Shown here piece by piece: positions 20,301 through 28,515 of a stretch of DNA of 28,515 nucleotides. Made by a program: the position numbers and the translations under genes. The stretch covers positions 565,408 to 593,922 of the forward strand of contig FN649743.1 of the NCBI GenBank assembly GCA_000310025.1, in the 5' to 3' direction. Source of the DNA: Ectocarpus siliculosus (Eukaryota > Sar > Phaeophyceae > Ectocarpales > Ectocarpaceae). Position 1 is the first letter of the stretch; the number at the start of each line of letters is the position of its first letter. The notes under the pieces were generated by a model. It had not been told where the DNA came from and did no database searches. It saw only the letters and a list, made by a program, of their open reading frames with translations.

Positions 20301-21061
20301 AGGCCGCGGACATCGAGATCCAGGCTAAGGAGATCCTGTTCATCCGCTCGCTCCTTAACTCCTACATGGCGGAGTACTGCGACCAGCCCGCCGACAAGAT
20401 TCAGGTACAGAACACTGTTATGGTGCTCCCGATAGCACTCTGCAGTGGCAAGAGTGCTCCCGACAACAATGTATTGGTTGTGATTTGTTTTTGGTATTCT
20501 TGCTTTTGGGATGACTGCTATCCCGACTTGTTGACGACTTTTTTACATACCCTTCCTCTCGTTAGTGTCGGGATGACTGCGAGCGCGACTTCTTCGTACA
20601 CTGGAACAGGGCAGACATGTGTACGAGCATGTTGATGCTTACACTTCCTCTCTCCCATACTCTCTGCTTGCGGTCGGGATGACTGCGACCGGTACTCCTT
20701 CATGACTTTTTTTGCTTTCGCTCTCTTGCTTCCTCTGTGCTTGCTGTCGGGATGACTGCGACCGAAACTTGCTCATGCCTTTTTTTTGCGTACCCTCTCT
20801 TGCTTCCTCTCTCCTTTCTGTCGGGATGACTGCGAGCGCGACTTCTTCGTACCCTGGAATAGGGCAGACATGTGACGAGCATGTTGATGCTTACCCTTCC
20901 TCTCTTCCTTCTTCTCCCCTTGCCGCCAGGATGACTGCGACCGCGACTTCTTCATGACCCCCGAGGAGGCTATGGACTACGGGCTCATCGATGAGGTGGT
21001 GACCACTAAGACCAGCCACATCGCAAAGCCAGCGATGCCCAGCCTAGAGGAGGTCTTCTAA
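14131..21061 (+). CDS. clpP: Plastid-targeted ATP-dependent Clp protease proteolytic subunit ClpP (nuclear gene, 7 exons, 292 aa)
   Basis: Exons: 14131-14292, 17108-17178, 17554-17674, 18446-18586, 19417-19497, 20234-20404, 20930-21061 (TAA). All introns are GT-AG and all phases agree. ClpP forms a barrel of heptameric rings that degrades proteins unfolded by a Clp/Hsp100 ATPase. Catalytic residues by alignment to E. coli: Ser181 in GTAASMGAF, His206 in [12 protein letters not shown], Asp255 in DRDFF; the Ser-His and His-Asp spacings (25 and 49) equal those of E. coli. [18 protein letters not shown] is the oxyanion region. Residues 1-19 are a signal-peptide-like stretch ([14 protein letters not shown]), followed by a VCG|F site and a Ser/Arg/Ala-rich segment, as in stramenopile bipartite plastid presequences, so import to the plastid stroma is expected; a mitochondrial ClpP is less likely. 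Intron 1 is 2.8 kb and includes an assembly gap. The family call is secure; the join of exon 1 rests on phase and targeting logic. Confidence 0.95.
15929..16154. repeat. Long imperfect inverted repeat (about 75-80 bp arms) in clpP intron 1
   Basis: The left arm (about 15929-16013) contains GCCTATTTTGATTGC, GTGGGATCTGTGTGGGG and TGTTTTTGCAAAAGCAA. The right arm (about 16083-16154), read in reverse complement, contains GCCTATTGTGATTGC, GTGGGATCTGTGTGGGG and TGTTTTTGCAAAAGCAA. A spacer of about 70 bp lies between them. It could be a foldback/MITE-like element or a hairpin in the intron RNA. Confidence 0.85.
16915..16970. other. Poly-C tract interrupted by an assembly gap (5 N)
   Basis: N at 16939-16943 is flanked on both sides by long C-runs, a typical failure point for sequencing. 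It is in clpP intron 1, so no coding sequence is affected, but the intron's true length is unknown. Confidence 0.95.
17358..17505. repeat. Two CAG microsatellites in clpP intron 2
   Basis: About 11 CAG units run from 17358 to 17390, and a second interrupted CAG/CAA array runs from about 17466 to 17505. Both lie inside intron 17179-17553, the second about 50 bp before the acceptor, so they do not encode polyGln. Confidence 0.9.
18095..18366 (+). repeat. Composite dispersed repeat (copy B) ending in the G-tract element
   Basis: Colinear with 9984-10390: CTGCCTCGAGGGTGCTTGACC, TTGTGCGATCAT, GGAGTGAGGG, TTAGGGTTACC, GCGGTAACCTGGTTGCCGAG, one unit of CAACGTCGTTGGCAAG, then a G-run and GTGTACTCATAGTCGTGC with CATGCCATAGTCGTTAGG. 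This copy joins the two repeat families into one continuous element. It lies in clpP intron 3 (17675-18445), ending about 80 bp before the acceptor. Confidence 0.85.
18590..18690 (+). repeat. Single copy of the GT-rich / GCATCGAC intron element at the start of clpP intron 4
   Basis: Directly after the donor CAG|GTGGGTG there is a GTT-rich run, then TTTGCATCGACCTCCGTG, CTCGGCTGACCGATGAACAG and TCGGTGCGGC. This is the same order as in the minisatellite at 388-1140 and in the array starting at 26041. Confidence 0.7.
18737..18766. repeat. (TCC)n microsatellite
   Basis: About nine uninterrupted TCC units lie in clpP intron 4 (18587-19416). Confidence 0.9.
19602..19826 (+). repeat. Two direct copies of an approximately 72-bp segment in clpP intron 5
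   Basis: Copy 1 at about 19602-19673 and copy 2 at about 19753-19826 share AAAGCAAGC.TGTCGTCC, CACGCTGCCTCAATC and GTGTTGCTGTTG.TCACACCG with few mismatches. The 80-bp stretch between them also repeats a short ACCGATTTTGT string. Confidence 0.85.
20508..20929 (+). repeat. Five tandem decoy copies of the exon-7 acceptor region in clpP intron 6
   Basis: The exon start GATGACTGCGACCGCGACTT at 20930 is copied upstream with its G at about 20510, 20572, 20678, 20751 and 20825, each preceded by a pyrimidine-rich stretch. Spacings are 62, 106, 73, 74 and 105 bp; copies 2 and 5 share an extra block of about 35 bp (GGAACAGGGCAGACATGTG-like). All copies read GGG immediately before ATGAC instead of AGG. 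Confidence 0.9.
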
Positions 21062-23095
21062 GCTCATTTTTTTTTGCGTTCGTTGGGCACGCATTTTTTT
21101 TGTCGTGGGTTTTTGTTTCCTGTCGCAGCCAGGCCATGCGGCCAGCCGTTTGATTGGCCAGTGGTGATATTTGATTTTGACGTGTGTGCGTCGTTTTCTG
21201 CTCAAGCGGAGGCTGGTCGTCATGGCCTCCGGCTGATCAACCCACGCCGAAAGAGGAGCGGTGAAATCCGAAGACACCCGGGCCATATAACAGCTGCCAC
21301 TTTTGCGGAGCGGTTGCCCGTGTGTGAACGTGGTGCCTGGGATCAATTTTGTCGTGTGCGTGGAAGTGTGCTTGCTGCTGCGGCGTCTGCTGCTGCTGCG
21401 GCGTCTGCTGCTGCTGCAGCCCAGAATCTTTCGAGCGGTGCAGGCCATCTGCTTGACTTGGGCACGTCAGCCCGTCTATCGCGAGATTGTTTGTCGTCAA
21501 GGCATCGCCTCTGCACTTGGCCCCGAGATGGCGGTATTATAGCATTTTTTCGGCGGGCCTTCTCGTTGTAGGTTGTCAGCTGGCGTGAAGGTTCTTGATG
21601 GAACCCGGATAATAACCCGCCCACTTTCCGGCTGGGGTGGCGCGGGATACCGAGGCTGGAACCGGGTAAACGTTCGAGAATGGTCGGTAGTGCGAAGACA
21701 GAGGCAATGACGAGGACGCATGGTGGCAGCTTTCAATAGCTTACGATCGGCACAGACAGAACAATGGCGGCCTTGTGCTTGCAAATGAGATCGGATCCCC
21801 TTCGGAACCGACGAGGGTGTTGTATAGCTCCTGCTAGTTGTCAACGTCCACGCTCATTTTCAGACTTGCTGAGACGGACGAGCACACCCCCCCCATCTCC
21901 CGACATGAAGAGGGGGTCAGTAGAGGCGACGTGGGTTGATCGACCGCACCCAATATGTACTCCCCAAACCCAAAACAATTAATTAAATCAAACACCCCCA
22001 TATAATTTCAACTTCTGCTGTAGGCAGGGTGTTGTTGTTGATTGTTTCCCAAAAGCTGTTTGTTTGCGTCTTTCTCGCTCCTTTTTTTTGTCAAACAACG
22101 CAGGCAGGCTTGCGTTGAAGTTTTGGCGAAGGTATTATCGCGTCTGTCTGTTTTCGTCCGACAAAGATAGTACCCAACGGATGCATGCACACGAAATCTA
22201 ATCCACACCGAATGTAATTGAAAGGAAACGGCCCGAGATAGTAGTCCGACGGTAAAGCCTCGCCCACACTAACATCCTGCCTAAAGTTGAATGGACGCCA
22301 TGCCATCAGTGTGCTGTTTCTGGCTCCTGCACCCTGGCGATTTATGCTACGTTACAACGCCCTCTGTTGCTTAGGAACTACCAATGTTGATCCATGGCAT
22401 GGTCCCGTACTGGTGCTCAAGTGTAGGTGGCAATCATTCTCTCTCAGGGTGAGCGCGGGTAGGTGCAACAGCAAATGTTTCTGGTTGTGGACTTGGTGGG
22501 GACCTACCTCCTCCTCCTGTGGATATTTTGTCTAGCTCGCACTCATCGTCCGGCCTCGACCATGCTTTATTGATTTGCTTGCGGCTCTCTTGTGTACCGC
22601 TGCATCTTAGTACATGATGATTGTCTTGGTCCTTGGCTAACTGCTGACGTGGAACAGAGTTCCTTTACTCTTGTACAGAAGCAGTACAGCAGGAGTGAGT
22701 GGTAAAATGAATGGCGAACGAGGCATCACAACGGACCCGGAAGACACGGATTTACTACAGCAGCAGGACCGTTCTTCCACACTTACTTGTTCTACGCACC
22801 CTTTCCTTGTCGCTAGAACTGCAAGGATGGATGATGGATGGTTGCGTGGTTACCATGATTGCAAGAGTGCGAGGAGAGTCGTGGCGATATCCGACCAACA
22901 ACTTGATCATGATGATGTGAATGACACTGCACTCAGAACCACGATCTAGGCAGAATGTTCCCCCCCCGACTTTTCTTGACCGACGGCCCCCCGCCACGCA
23001 GACCATCGGGATTGCTGTAGCAACAAGCAGACCAACAAGCTTGGAAGACCTTTCGCTGTGCTGCTGCTCTCAAACTGTAACCCTTCTTGGTGAAA
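21062..23095. other. Intergenic stretch, no gene recognised
   Basis: About 2 kb separates the clpP stop from the next start codon. It holds T-rich stretches just after clpP (probable 3' UTR) and a small duplicated GCTGCTGCGGCGTCT array at about 21370-21420. The remaining open frames have no recognisable domain and no good splice support. The promoter of the gene at 23096 should lie in the last few hundred bases. Confidence 0.55.
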
Positions 23096-26000
23096 ATGAA
23101 GCCTCCCGTTAGAGAACCTTCTGCTATGATGGCCACCTTGGCCTTTGCGGCGGTAGGGCTCGTGGCGACCACCACGTCGGGCACCGGTGGTGCTTTCGTG
23201 TCTTCTCCGAGCTGCTACACCAGCAGCAGCAGCGGCAGCGGCAGCACCCGCGCAGCAGCAACAAGGTCATCGTGTCGCCTGCGGAGCGATAGCCGGAGGT
23301 CAGTCAGCGTCCAGTCTTTGCTGTTGACCGCAGTGTTTCTGTGCCGACGCGAAGCTGCAGCCGTGTGTTTGTGCTGGCTTGTGTGTTTTGCATCATTCCC
23401 CGGCTGCGTGCGGTCTGGAACGCAGAGTTCCCGTGTGAAACCAAAAGAGCAACGTACCGCAGGCACGGGGGTGTTTGGACGAGAGCCCCGCAATGTTTTG
23501 GCCCCCTACCCTAAGCGTAGGGGCCTGTGGGGGCAAGAGCATGCACCTGCGGTGGCGGTATGACGACTGCTGTGTCGCTCTTTCTGAGAGCGTCAAAAAT
23601 ACGTAGGTCTTGTTCGTCATGTGACATGCGGTGTATGTAGTCTACAGAGATGGAGATATGTTTGCAGACGTACCTTCAACTTGTCGGGGTCTGTTCCATG
23701 CAAACAGCGAAGTCTCGGAAGCAGTACATCCCCCCCCCACCCCCCACCCCCCCAACGCTCGCGCACCCACCGTCATGTTGATGCTACCCCTTCATGCCCT
23801 CATTTAAGAAAGTTGGGGGGGCGGGGCAACAACATGCTATTTGTATACAACGCCTTGTGTGGAACAATCAAGGGACGTGCTGTTGAAGACTTCTCGGCTC
23901 GCGACTGGCTCTACTAGTATGTCATCACAACATCACAGGGCACATGCTTATCGTGTACCATGCAGACAACCCGACGTCTTGCTACACAGCAGCCGGAACT
24001 ACTGTAGATGCACACCAGCGCCCGGACCCGCCGTAGGCTGGTGTCTGTTCACTTGGTCGACAACGCTGGGTGTCGATCAAGATTCAGCTGTCCTTCCTTG
24101 GGAAACTCTTTGAAAGGGAAGGATACGCACCGGGGTACAGCAGTATTCGAGAGCATTTTTTTTGTTTTTTCGTACAACTATTATTTCTGGACGAATGGAG
24201 AGGGGAAGTGTTCGGTTAAAGTGCAATCAAGCGCACACGTTCGTACCGACGCATGCAGGTGCTATCACCGCCCCCTCGCTTTCGTCTTCTGGGCCTTTGG
24301 CAGCGGTCTTTCGGTCTTTCCAACCCCTCCCCGCCCCCGCATATTCCTCAGCAGCAGGGAACGTCTGGTCTGTTGTGGATCATTCAATACAATAGAGGAC
24401 CCCACCCCGCGCCCAAGCCCACAATCGAAAATAGTGTGCATAGCGTGACAACCTGTCGACCACGAAACCAATGGCAAATGCTGCAAATTCTCTGTGAATG
24501 TTTTCGACCCCTCCCCCACCCCCTCAAATCACCCCGCGGCAGCACGGGAGCGGGGATAACCAGCGATATTCGAGCAAGACATGGTAGCAGCAGCAGCAGA
24601 AGCAGTGCGGTCGGCCACTCGTCCTCTCGAACCCCGACGGCATTGATGGGGCTCCAGCGAGGGCCGGGGGGTGGGCGGCGCGATGGCAGCAGCAGCAGCG
24701 GCGGGGAGACCGAAAACGCCGTCCGGAGAACCCCAGGGACCGGGGACGGGGACGAAGCAGCCCAGAGCGGTAGGAACGAGGGGGCCCCGGGTGTCACAGG
24801 AGGGGGGGGGGGCGTGCGTGGCCGAGGAGAGGTCGTCGGAGGAGCGGCAAGGCGAAAGGAGAAGGAGGCAGGAGGGTCCGCGGCGTTCATGGAGAACGAC
24901 TCCGCGACCGTGGAGAGCGGCGAGAACAGCGCCGGCGTGGTAGAAGTAGGCGGCGGGAATTCCGCTGGTGGCGGCGGGAGCGGGGTCGGGGACAGAGGGC
25001 CTTATTCCGCGGTGGCGGCGGCGGAGGCGGCGAGGAGGCGCATCAAGCGCGCGCGCGTGGCCTTGGAGGATGCCCTCGACGAGCTGGGGTTAGGCGGCTC
25101 GCCGGCGTACATGAACTTGGATTTCGGGCCCCCTGATGGTGGAGGTTCAAAGAAGAAGGAGGTGGAGGAAGTGGTCGGAAAGGAGGGTCGGGGGTCGGGG
25201 TGGCTGAGCCAGTGGAGAAAACGCGGTGAGAGTGCAAGGTGCAAGGCCGAGTTATTGTGTCGGTTCGGGTGGTCTCAGTGTTGGCACGGGCAATAGAACA
25301 AGCGGGTCTAATTTCTTCCCGCCTTATACAGTTCGGAGCTATTTGGGTGATTGTGCCGCGTGATGTGCGTATGTTTTGATGTTGTGAATCGACGGGACTG
25401 CCTACAAGTATGTATGCAAATAATGTAAGATAATTACGAAAAAGAGCAGGGAGGGGGCACGCAGACCGTAACCCCAACCCTAACCCCAATCCCAACGTAC
25501 CCGATTCTATACTTTATCCACTATGTTTGATTGCTTACAAAACCTGAATAGATAACTGAATCGACGGGAAACAAGTGTGTTGCTTGTTAACAAGGCTTTG
25601 AACTACCCATCCACCCATCCACCGTTGTCCGAGGTGTGAATCGTGATTATCGTGCGAGGAGCATCCGCGTTGATCCCTCCTTTTGCTCACAATTCGGTCG
25701 TTGCCTTTGCAACACCCCAGCAAGAAACCCCCCTCATATCGAATTATTTTTTTCTTGGTTTCTCCCCGTGTTCCGCCTGTTACACGGGACGGAACGCCTT
25801 CCGGCTAAAAATATGGAACGGGACTCCCTCCGGACCCCGGAAAACCGGCAACCAGGCGGTGGCGCCCCCGCCACCCCCGACGAGATGTTGGAGCGGTTAG
25901 AGGAAGCGGTGGAGGAAGGGTTCGAAGCGGTAGGGGAAGCCGTCGAGGAGGGGTTTGAGGCGGTGGGGGAGAGCGTGCTTGCGCTGGACGACAGGGTGGA

Positions 26001-26676
26001 GAGGGCCAGAGCGTCGGTTGAGACGGCGCTGAATGAGCTGGTGCGGTGTGTGTGCTGTGTCTGTGTGTGTGCTTGTTGAATTGGCATCTACCGAGCTATT
26101 CAGCTGGCTGTTCGGTGAACAATGCGTGTGCGTGTGCGTGTTTTTATTGTTCGCATCGACGACGCTCTCCGGCTGACCAATGAGCAGACGTCAGCCGTAC
26201 AGGGGGATAAGAAACGCAAATGTGCGTCTGTGCGTGTGTCTTTATTGTTAGCTAGCATCGATTGCGCTAGCCGGCTGACCGATGAAGAGTGACCAATGAA
26301 GAAACGTGCAATGAAAAGACGTGCATATGTGTGTATGTGTTTCTCTAATGTTCGTTGACCAATGAAAATACTTGAAGTCCCAGTGCGGCTGAAAACAGAA
26401 CATGCTTCTAAAGGCCATGGTTCGGGACCCCATGAGGGCGGTTAGGCTATTCTCTGGATTTATGGCAGAAACGGTGGATAGCAGATGAAGGACAAGTGCG
26501 TATGTGTTTGTGTGTGAATATTTTTGATTAGCGTTGAGCGTCGATGTTATTGCCGTATCCCTAACCCTGACCAGCTGGTCAATGACAACCCTATTATAGG
26601 TGGGTTTGAAAACAGCGGAGGGGTCCTGATATTGACAACACTTGAGTTGTGCGGGATCGAGAGCGAGACACACATG

Positions 26677-26707
<31 letters not shown>

Positions 26708-26762
26708 AGAGAGACACACATGCACACACACACACACACACAGAGAGAGACACACATGCACA

Positions 26763-26856
<94 letters not shown>

Positions 26857-27349
26857 CAATCGTTCCACCCGCCGCCGCCCACTCCCCTCTTCGATGTCGC
26901 ATGTTTATCTTTCGAATGTTATTCCTAGGGGCTAACCGTCCCTTCCAAGTCGACTCCTGGAGGGCAGGAGCAACAAGGGAGCAGCAGCGAGCAGCAGAGG
27001 CCAGCGGGGGGCGACGCGGAACAGGCGGAGACTATCGAGGGGGGGGGGGCTACGGGAACAAGCCCAGGTGTTACGACGGGAGGCAAGAGGCCGCGGTGGT
27101 GGATCCCGGAGCAGCTGCGACCCTCCCCGGTAGCGATGGTGAGTGCATGATATTACGAGGACGTCTCCCGTTTCTTGGGTGGAGTTGTGCTGGGGCCGTG
27201 GCGGTGTGTCTTTGCGTTCCAGGGCCTGTTTTACTACGGGTTGTTTGTTTATCTGCGGTGCTTGGTTGTCGTTCTTAAGCTTGGGTGTGGGTCGCTCTAT
27301 CTGTCTCTCGTCTTGTCACGTGGTCCTCCGTCTCATGACCTGGTGTTGA

Positions 27350-27409
<60 letters not shown>

Positions 27410-27441
27410 GACAGCGTGTTATGGCGGCGAACGTAGCGTAG
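23096..27441 (+). CDS. Unrecognised, probably plastid-targeted protein with amphipathic-helix repeats, 5 exons, about 430-456 aa
   Basis: Proposed exons: 23096-23298, 24543-25225, 25856-26040, 26929-27138 and a last exon within or after the CAG tract ending with TAG at 27439-27441. All junctions are GT-AG and phase-consistent. Residues 1-34 look like a signal peptide ending in GTGGA|F, followed by a Ser/Arg-rich transit-like region: a stramenopile plastid presequence. Residues about 69-225 are Gly/Ser/Glu/Arg-rich and probably disordered. A 13-residue motif occurs twice, RARVALEDALDEL (237-249) and RARASVETALNEL (345-357). Between them, the 11-mer AVEEGFEAVGE is repeated back to back (313-334), which would form an amphipathic helix. 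Exon 4 is Gln/Gly/Thr-rich and ends KRPRWWIPEQLRPSPVAM. The last exon would add a polyGln run and RQRVMAANVA. If the 27139 donor is not used, the protein stops three codons later. I do not recognise the family; possible roles include membrane-surface association or scaffolding, by inference only. Confidence 0.65.
25437..25533 (+). repeat. Dispersed repeat, copy 2 (telomere-like CCCTAACCCC stretch)
   Basis: GAAAAAGAGCAGGGAGGGG is followed by GTAACCCCAACCCTAACCCC, GTACCCGATTC and CTTTATCCACTATGTTT, colinear with 13041-13135. GAATCGACGGGA flanks it on both sides (about 25386 and 25558). It lies in intron 25226-25855 of the unknown plastid-protein gene. Confidence 0.65.
26041..26400 (+). repeat. 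GT-rich / GCATCGAC intron element array at the start of intron 3 of the unknown plastid-protein gene
   Basis: Starting at the donor CTG|GTGCGG, GT-rich runs alternate with the core seen at 388-1140. Examples are TTCGCATCGACGACG then CCGGCTGACCAATGAGCAG (about 26150), AGCATCGATTGCGC then CCGGCTGACCGATGAAG (about 26255), and TTGACCAATGAAAATAC with CCCAGTGCGGCTGAAAACAG (about 26355). A decayed copy may follow near 26540-26610. Confidence 0.75.
26667..26854. repeat. Compound (AC)n / (GA)n microsatellite
   Basis: Three AC-rich blocks separated by short GA runs are followed by about 85 bp of nearly pure GA. It lies in intron 26041-26928, ending about 75 bp before the acceptor. Confidence 0.97.
27352..27408 (+). 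repeat. (CAG)19 tract at the probable last 3' splice site
   Basis: Nineteen perfect CAG triplets follow GTTGAGG. Every CAG can act as an acceptor and all are in the frame that continues to RQRVMAANVA and the TAG at 27439, so the tract can be intron, polyGln, or both. Confidence 0.8.
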
Positions 27442-27569
27442 TTGAAACGGAGAAAAGGGGAAGGTTCTTCTAGGAGGTGCCATGCTGGTTGCATTACCCT
27501 GCTTTGCGCGGGTGCGCTCCTATTTAGCGGTAATTTTGGTGCCGCGTGCGTGCGTGCGTGCTGACGCTC

Positions 27570-27779
27570 CTCTCTCGCTTGGAATAAGAATGTTCTTCGC
27601 TCACTTCAACGAGAAACGTTCTTCACTGACGTGAAAAATCGCTCTTTTGCGCACTTAAAAACATTCTTGCTCCAATAAGAAGAACCCCCCTTTGCCCACT
27701 TAATAGAACGCTGTTCCGCCCACTTGAAAGACCGCTCTTTCGCTCACCTAGAAAACGCTCTTGTCGCCCACTTCTCTGA
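27570..27779. repeat. Degenerate tandem repeat, period about 24-26 bp, about 8 units
   Basis: Units resemble GAACGCTCTTTCGCCCACTT: for example TGTTCTTCGCTCACTTCAACG, TCGCTCTTTTGCGCACTTAA, AACGCTGTTCCGCCCACTTG, ACCGCTCTTTCGCTCACCTA and ACGCTCTTGTCGCCCACTTC. It starts about 130 bp after the last stop codon. CCCACTT/CTCACTT is the most constant part. Confidence 0.7.
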
Positions 27780-28144
27780 CGACACTATTGACCCCCCCCC
27801 CCCCCCCCCCCCCCCCCGGGGGACGAAAACACTTTTTTTCCGTGGTACATTTTTTGTAGAGGCTTTTGTTAGTTTTCTCCCTCTCCATTGGTTATTATCC
27901 TTTCGTGTGCTGGTGTTTTTTTTTTTTTTTTTGTTCTTCACTTCAAATCAGCGCTCACAGCACTAGTGCCGTTTATTCCAACCGGTGGTCACACAGAGAG
28001 CCTCTCTCTACCCTCCCCTCCTGCGGTACTTGGCCTTCAATTTTTAATGCGAGAAGAGTTCAGCACTCTCTTCCCTTTGCGTACACACGAACTAGCGCTA
28101 TCCACTGGCCGGGAGCGGAAGCGAGAGAAAACTCACTTTGCAAG

Positions 28145-28235
28145 AAAAGCTCGCCTACGCCGGGATTCGAACCCCTGACCTGACCTCTAGAAGGTTACGA
28201 GGTTCCCAATTAGACCCCCGGGGCGCCCGGCGAGG
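28145..28235 (-). pseudogene. Degenerate tRNA-like element (tRNA pseudogene or SINE head)
   Basis: On the minus strand there is an A-box-like GGGTCTAATTGG (28217-28206) and a perfect B-box GGTTCGAATCC (28173-28163) about 33 bp further on, the correct order and roughly the spacing of a tRNA gene. The T-stem keeps only three pairs, and the acceptor 3' strand (CGTAGGC) has no matching 5' strand. The best 7-base anticodon loop, with one stem mismatch, would read CTA. It is therefore probably not a working tRNA. Confidence 0.4.
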
Positions 28236-28515
28236 GGGGGGGGGGGTGTTTACGGCACGCAGAAGTGCACAAGGGCCTTGTTACCACGTAGTAGTTGTTG
28301 GATAGGTTTGAGATAATTAATGGTGTGTACATTCGGCGCCGGAAGATTGTTACTTCGTACAATAAATAACTAGCTGTGATGGCAAGTTGGTGACGGGCTA
28401 CAAGTTGGTTTTCAAGTTTTGGGAGTACAGTGCTTGGGGACACCCCCTCAAACTAGAAGTAACTTCAAACTTTCAATGCTTCTGCGACAAGTCCACGACA
28501 TTTAATTTGACCTCG

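Larger units (their letters stand above)
27442..28515. other. Downstream stretch without a protein gene
   Basis: It contains the tandem repeat at 27570-27779, a C-run of about 26 bp (27792-27817), a T-run of about 17 bp (27916-27932), the tRNA-like element at 28145-28235 and about 270 bp of unremarkable sequence to the window end. No open frame here has domain or splice support. Confidence 0.55.

Noticed and set aside
24384-24890. Pro-rich minus-strand open frame
   Set aside because: It is antisense to exon 24543-25225. The plus reading has phase-consistent junctions on both sides and continues into the helical repeats.
25813-26040. ATG at 25813 as the start of a separate gene
   Set aside because: An in-frame ATG precedes the helical repeats, but the acceptor CAACCAG at 25855 joins this exon in phase to the preceding exon ending at 25225, which carries a related helical motif. 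One gene is the simpler model, although a separate start is not excluded.

Overview
This is nuclear DNA from a eukaryote with many, long GT-AG introns. It most likely comes from a stramenopile alga and probably a brown alga of the Ectocarpus type. That taxon is an inference from three things: GC-rich exons, introns of about 0.2-2.8 kb packed with microsatellites and minisatellites, and two N-termini that look like stramenopile bipartite plastid presequences (a signal peptide followed by a Phe-containing cleavage motif). Nothing here looks bacterial: there are no operons, and coding sequence is broken into short exons. Four protein genes can be assembled, and every junction proposed below joins in the correct reading phase.

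Layout. (1) 29-1430, plus strand: the 3' end of a membrane protein resembling the choline-transporter-like (SLC44/CTL) family, with a satellite-filled last intron. (2) 1431-4091: no firmly supported gene, only a possible isolated first exon at 1877. (3) 4092-12498, minus strand: an 11-exon gene for a protein of about 643 residues with about six ankyrin repeats, a Ser/Gly-rich linker and a C-terminal U-box (predicted E3 ubiquitin ligase). (4) 12499-14130: a divergent intergenic region. (5) 14131-21061, plus strand: a seven-exon nuclear gene for a plastid-targeted ClpP protease subunit of 292 residues with an intact Ser/His/Asp triad. (6) 21062-23095: no gene seen. (7) 23096-27441, plus strand: a five-exon gene for an unrecognised, probably plastid-targeted protein with amphipathic-helix repeats. 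(8) 27442-28515: repeats plus a degenerate tRNA-like element.

The most unusual signals lie in the introns. In ClpP intron 6, the 3' splice-site region and the start of the exon carrying the catalytic Asp are repeated five times, and every copy has lost the acceptor AG. In an ankyrin/U-box intron the 5' splice site is repeated three times, here with the GT kept. In the unknown plastid-protein gene a (CAG)19 tract supplies up to 19 in-frame acceptors. A GT-rich element with a shared core lies just downstream of 5' splice sites in three different genes, in the sense orientation each time. Several other dispersed families sit in introns of both strands.

The genes do not form an obvious pathway. 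ClpP and the ankyrin/U-box protein are both predicted protein-turnover components and are divergently arranged, but they should act in different compartments (plastid stroma versus cytosol or nucleus). A functional link is not shown by the sequence.
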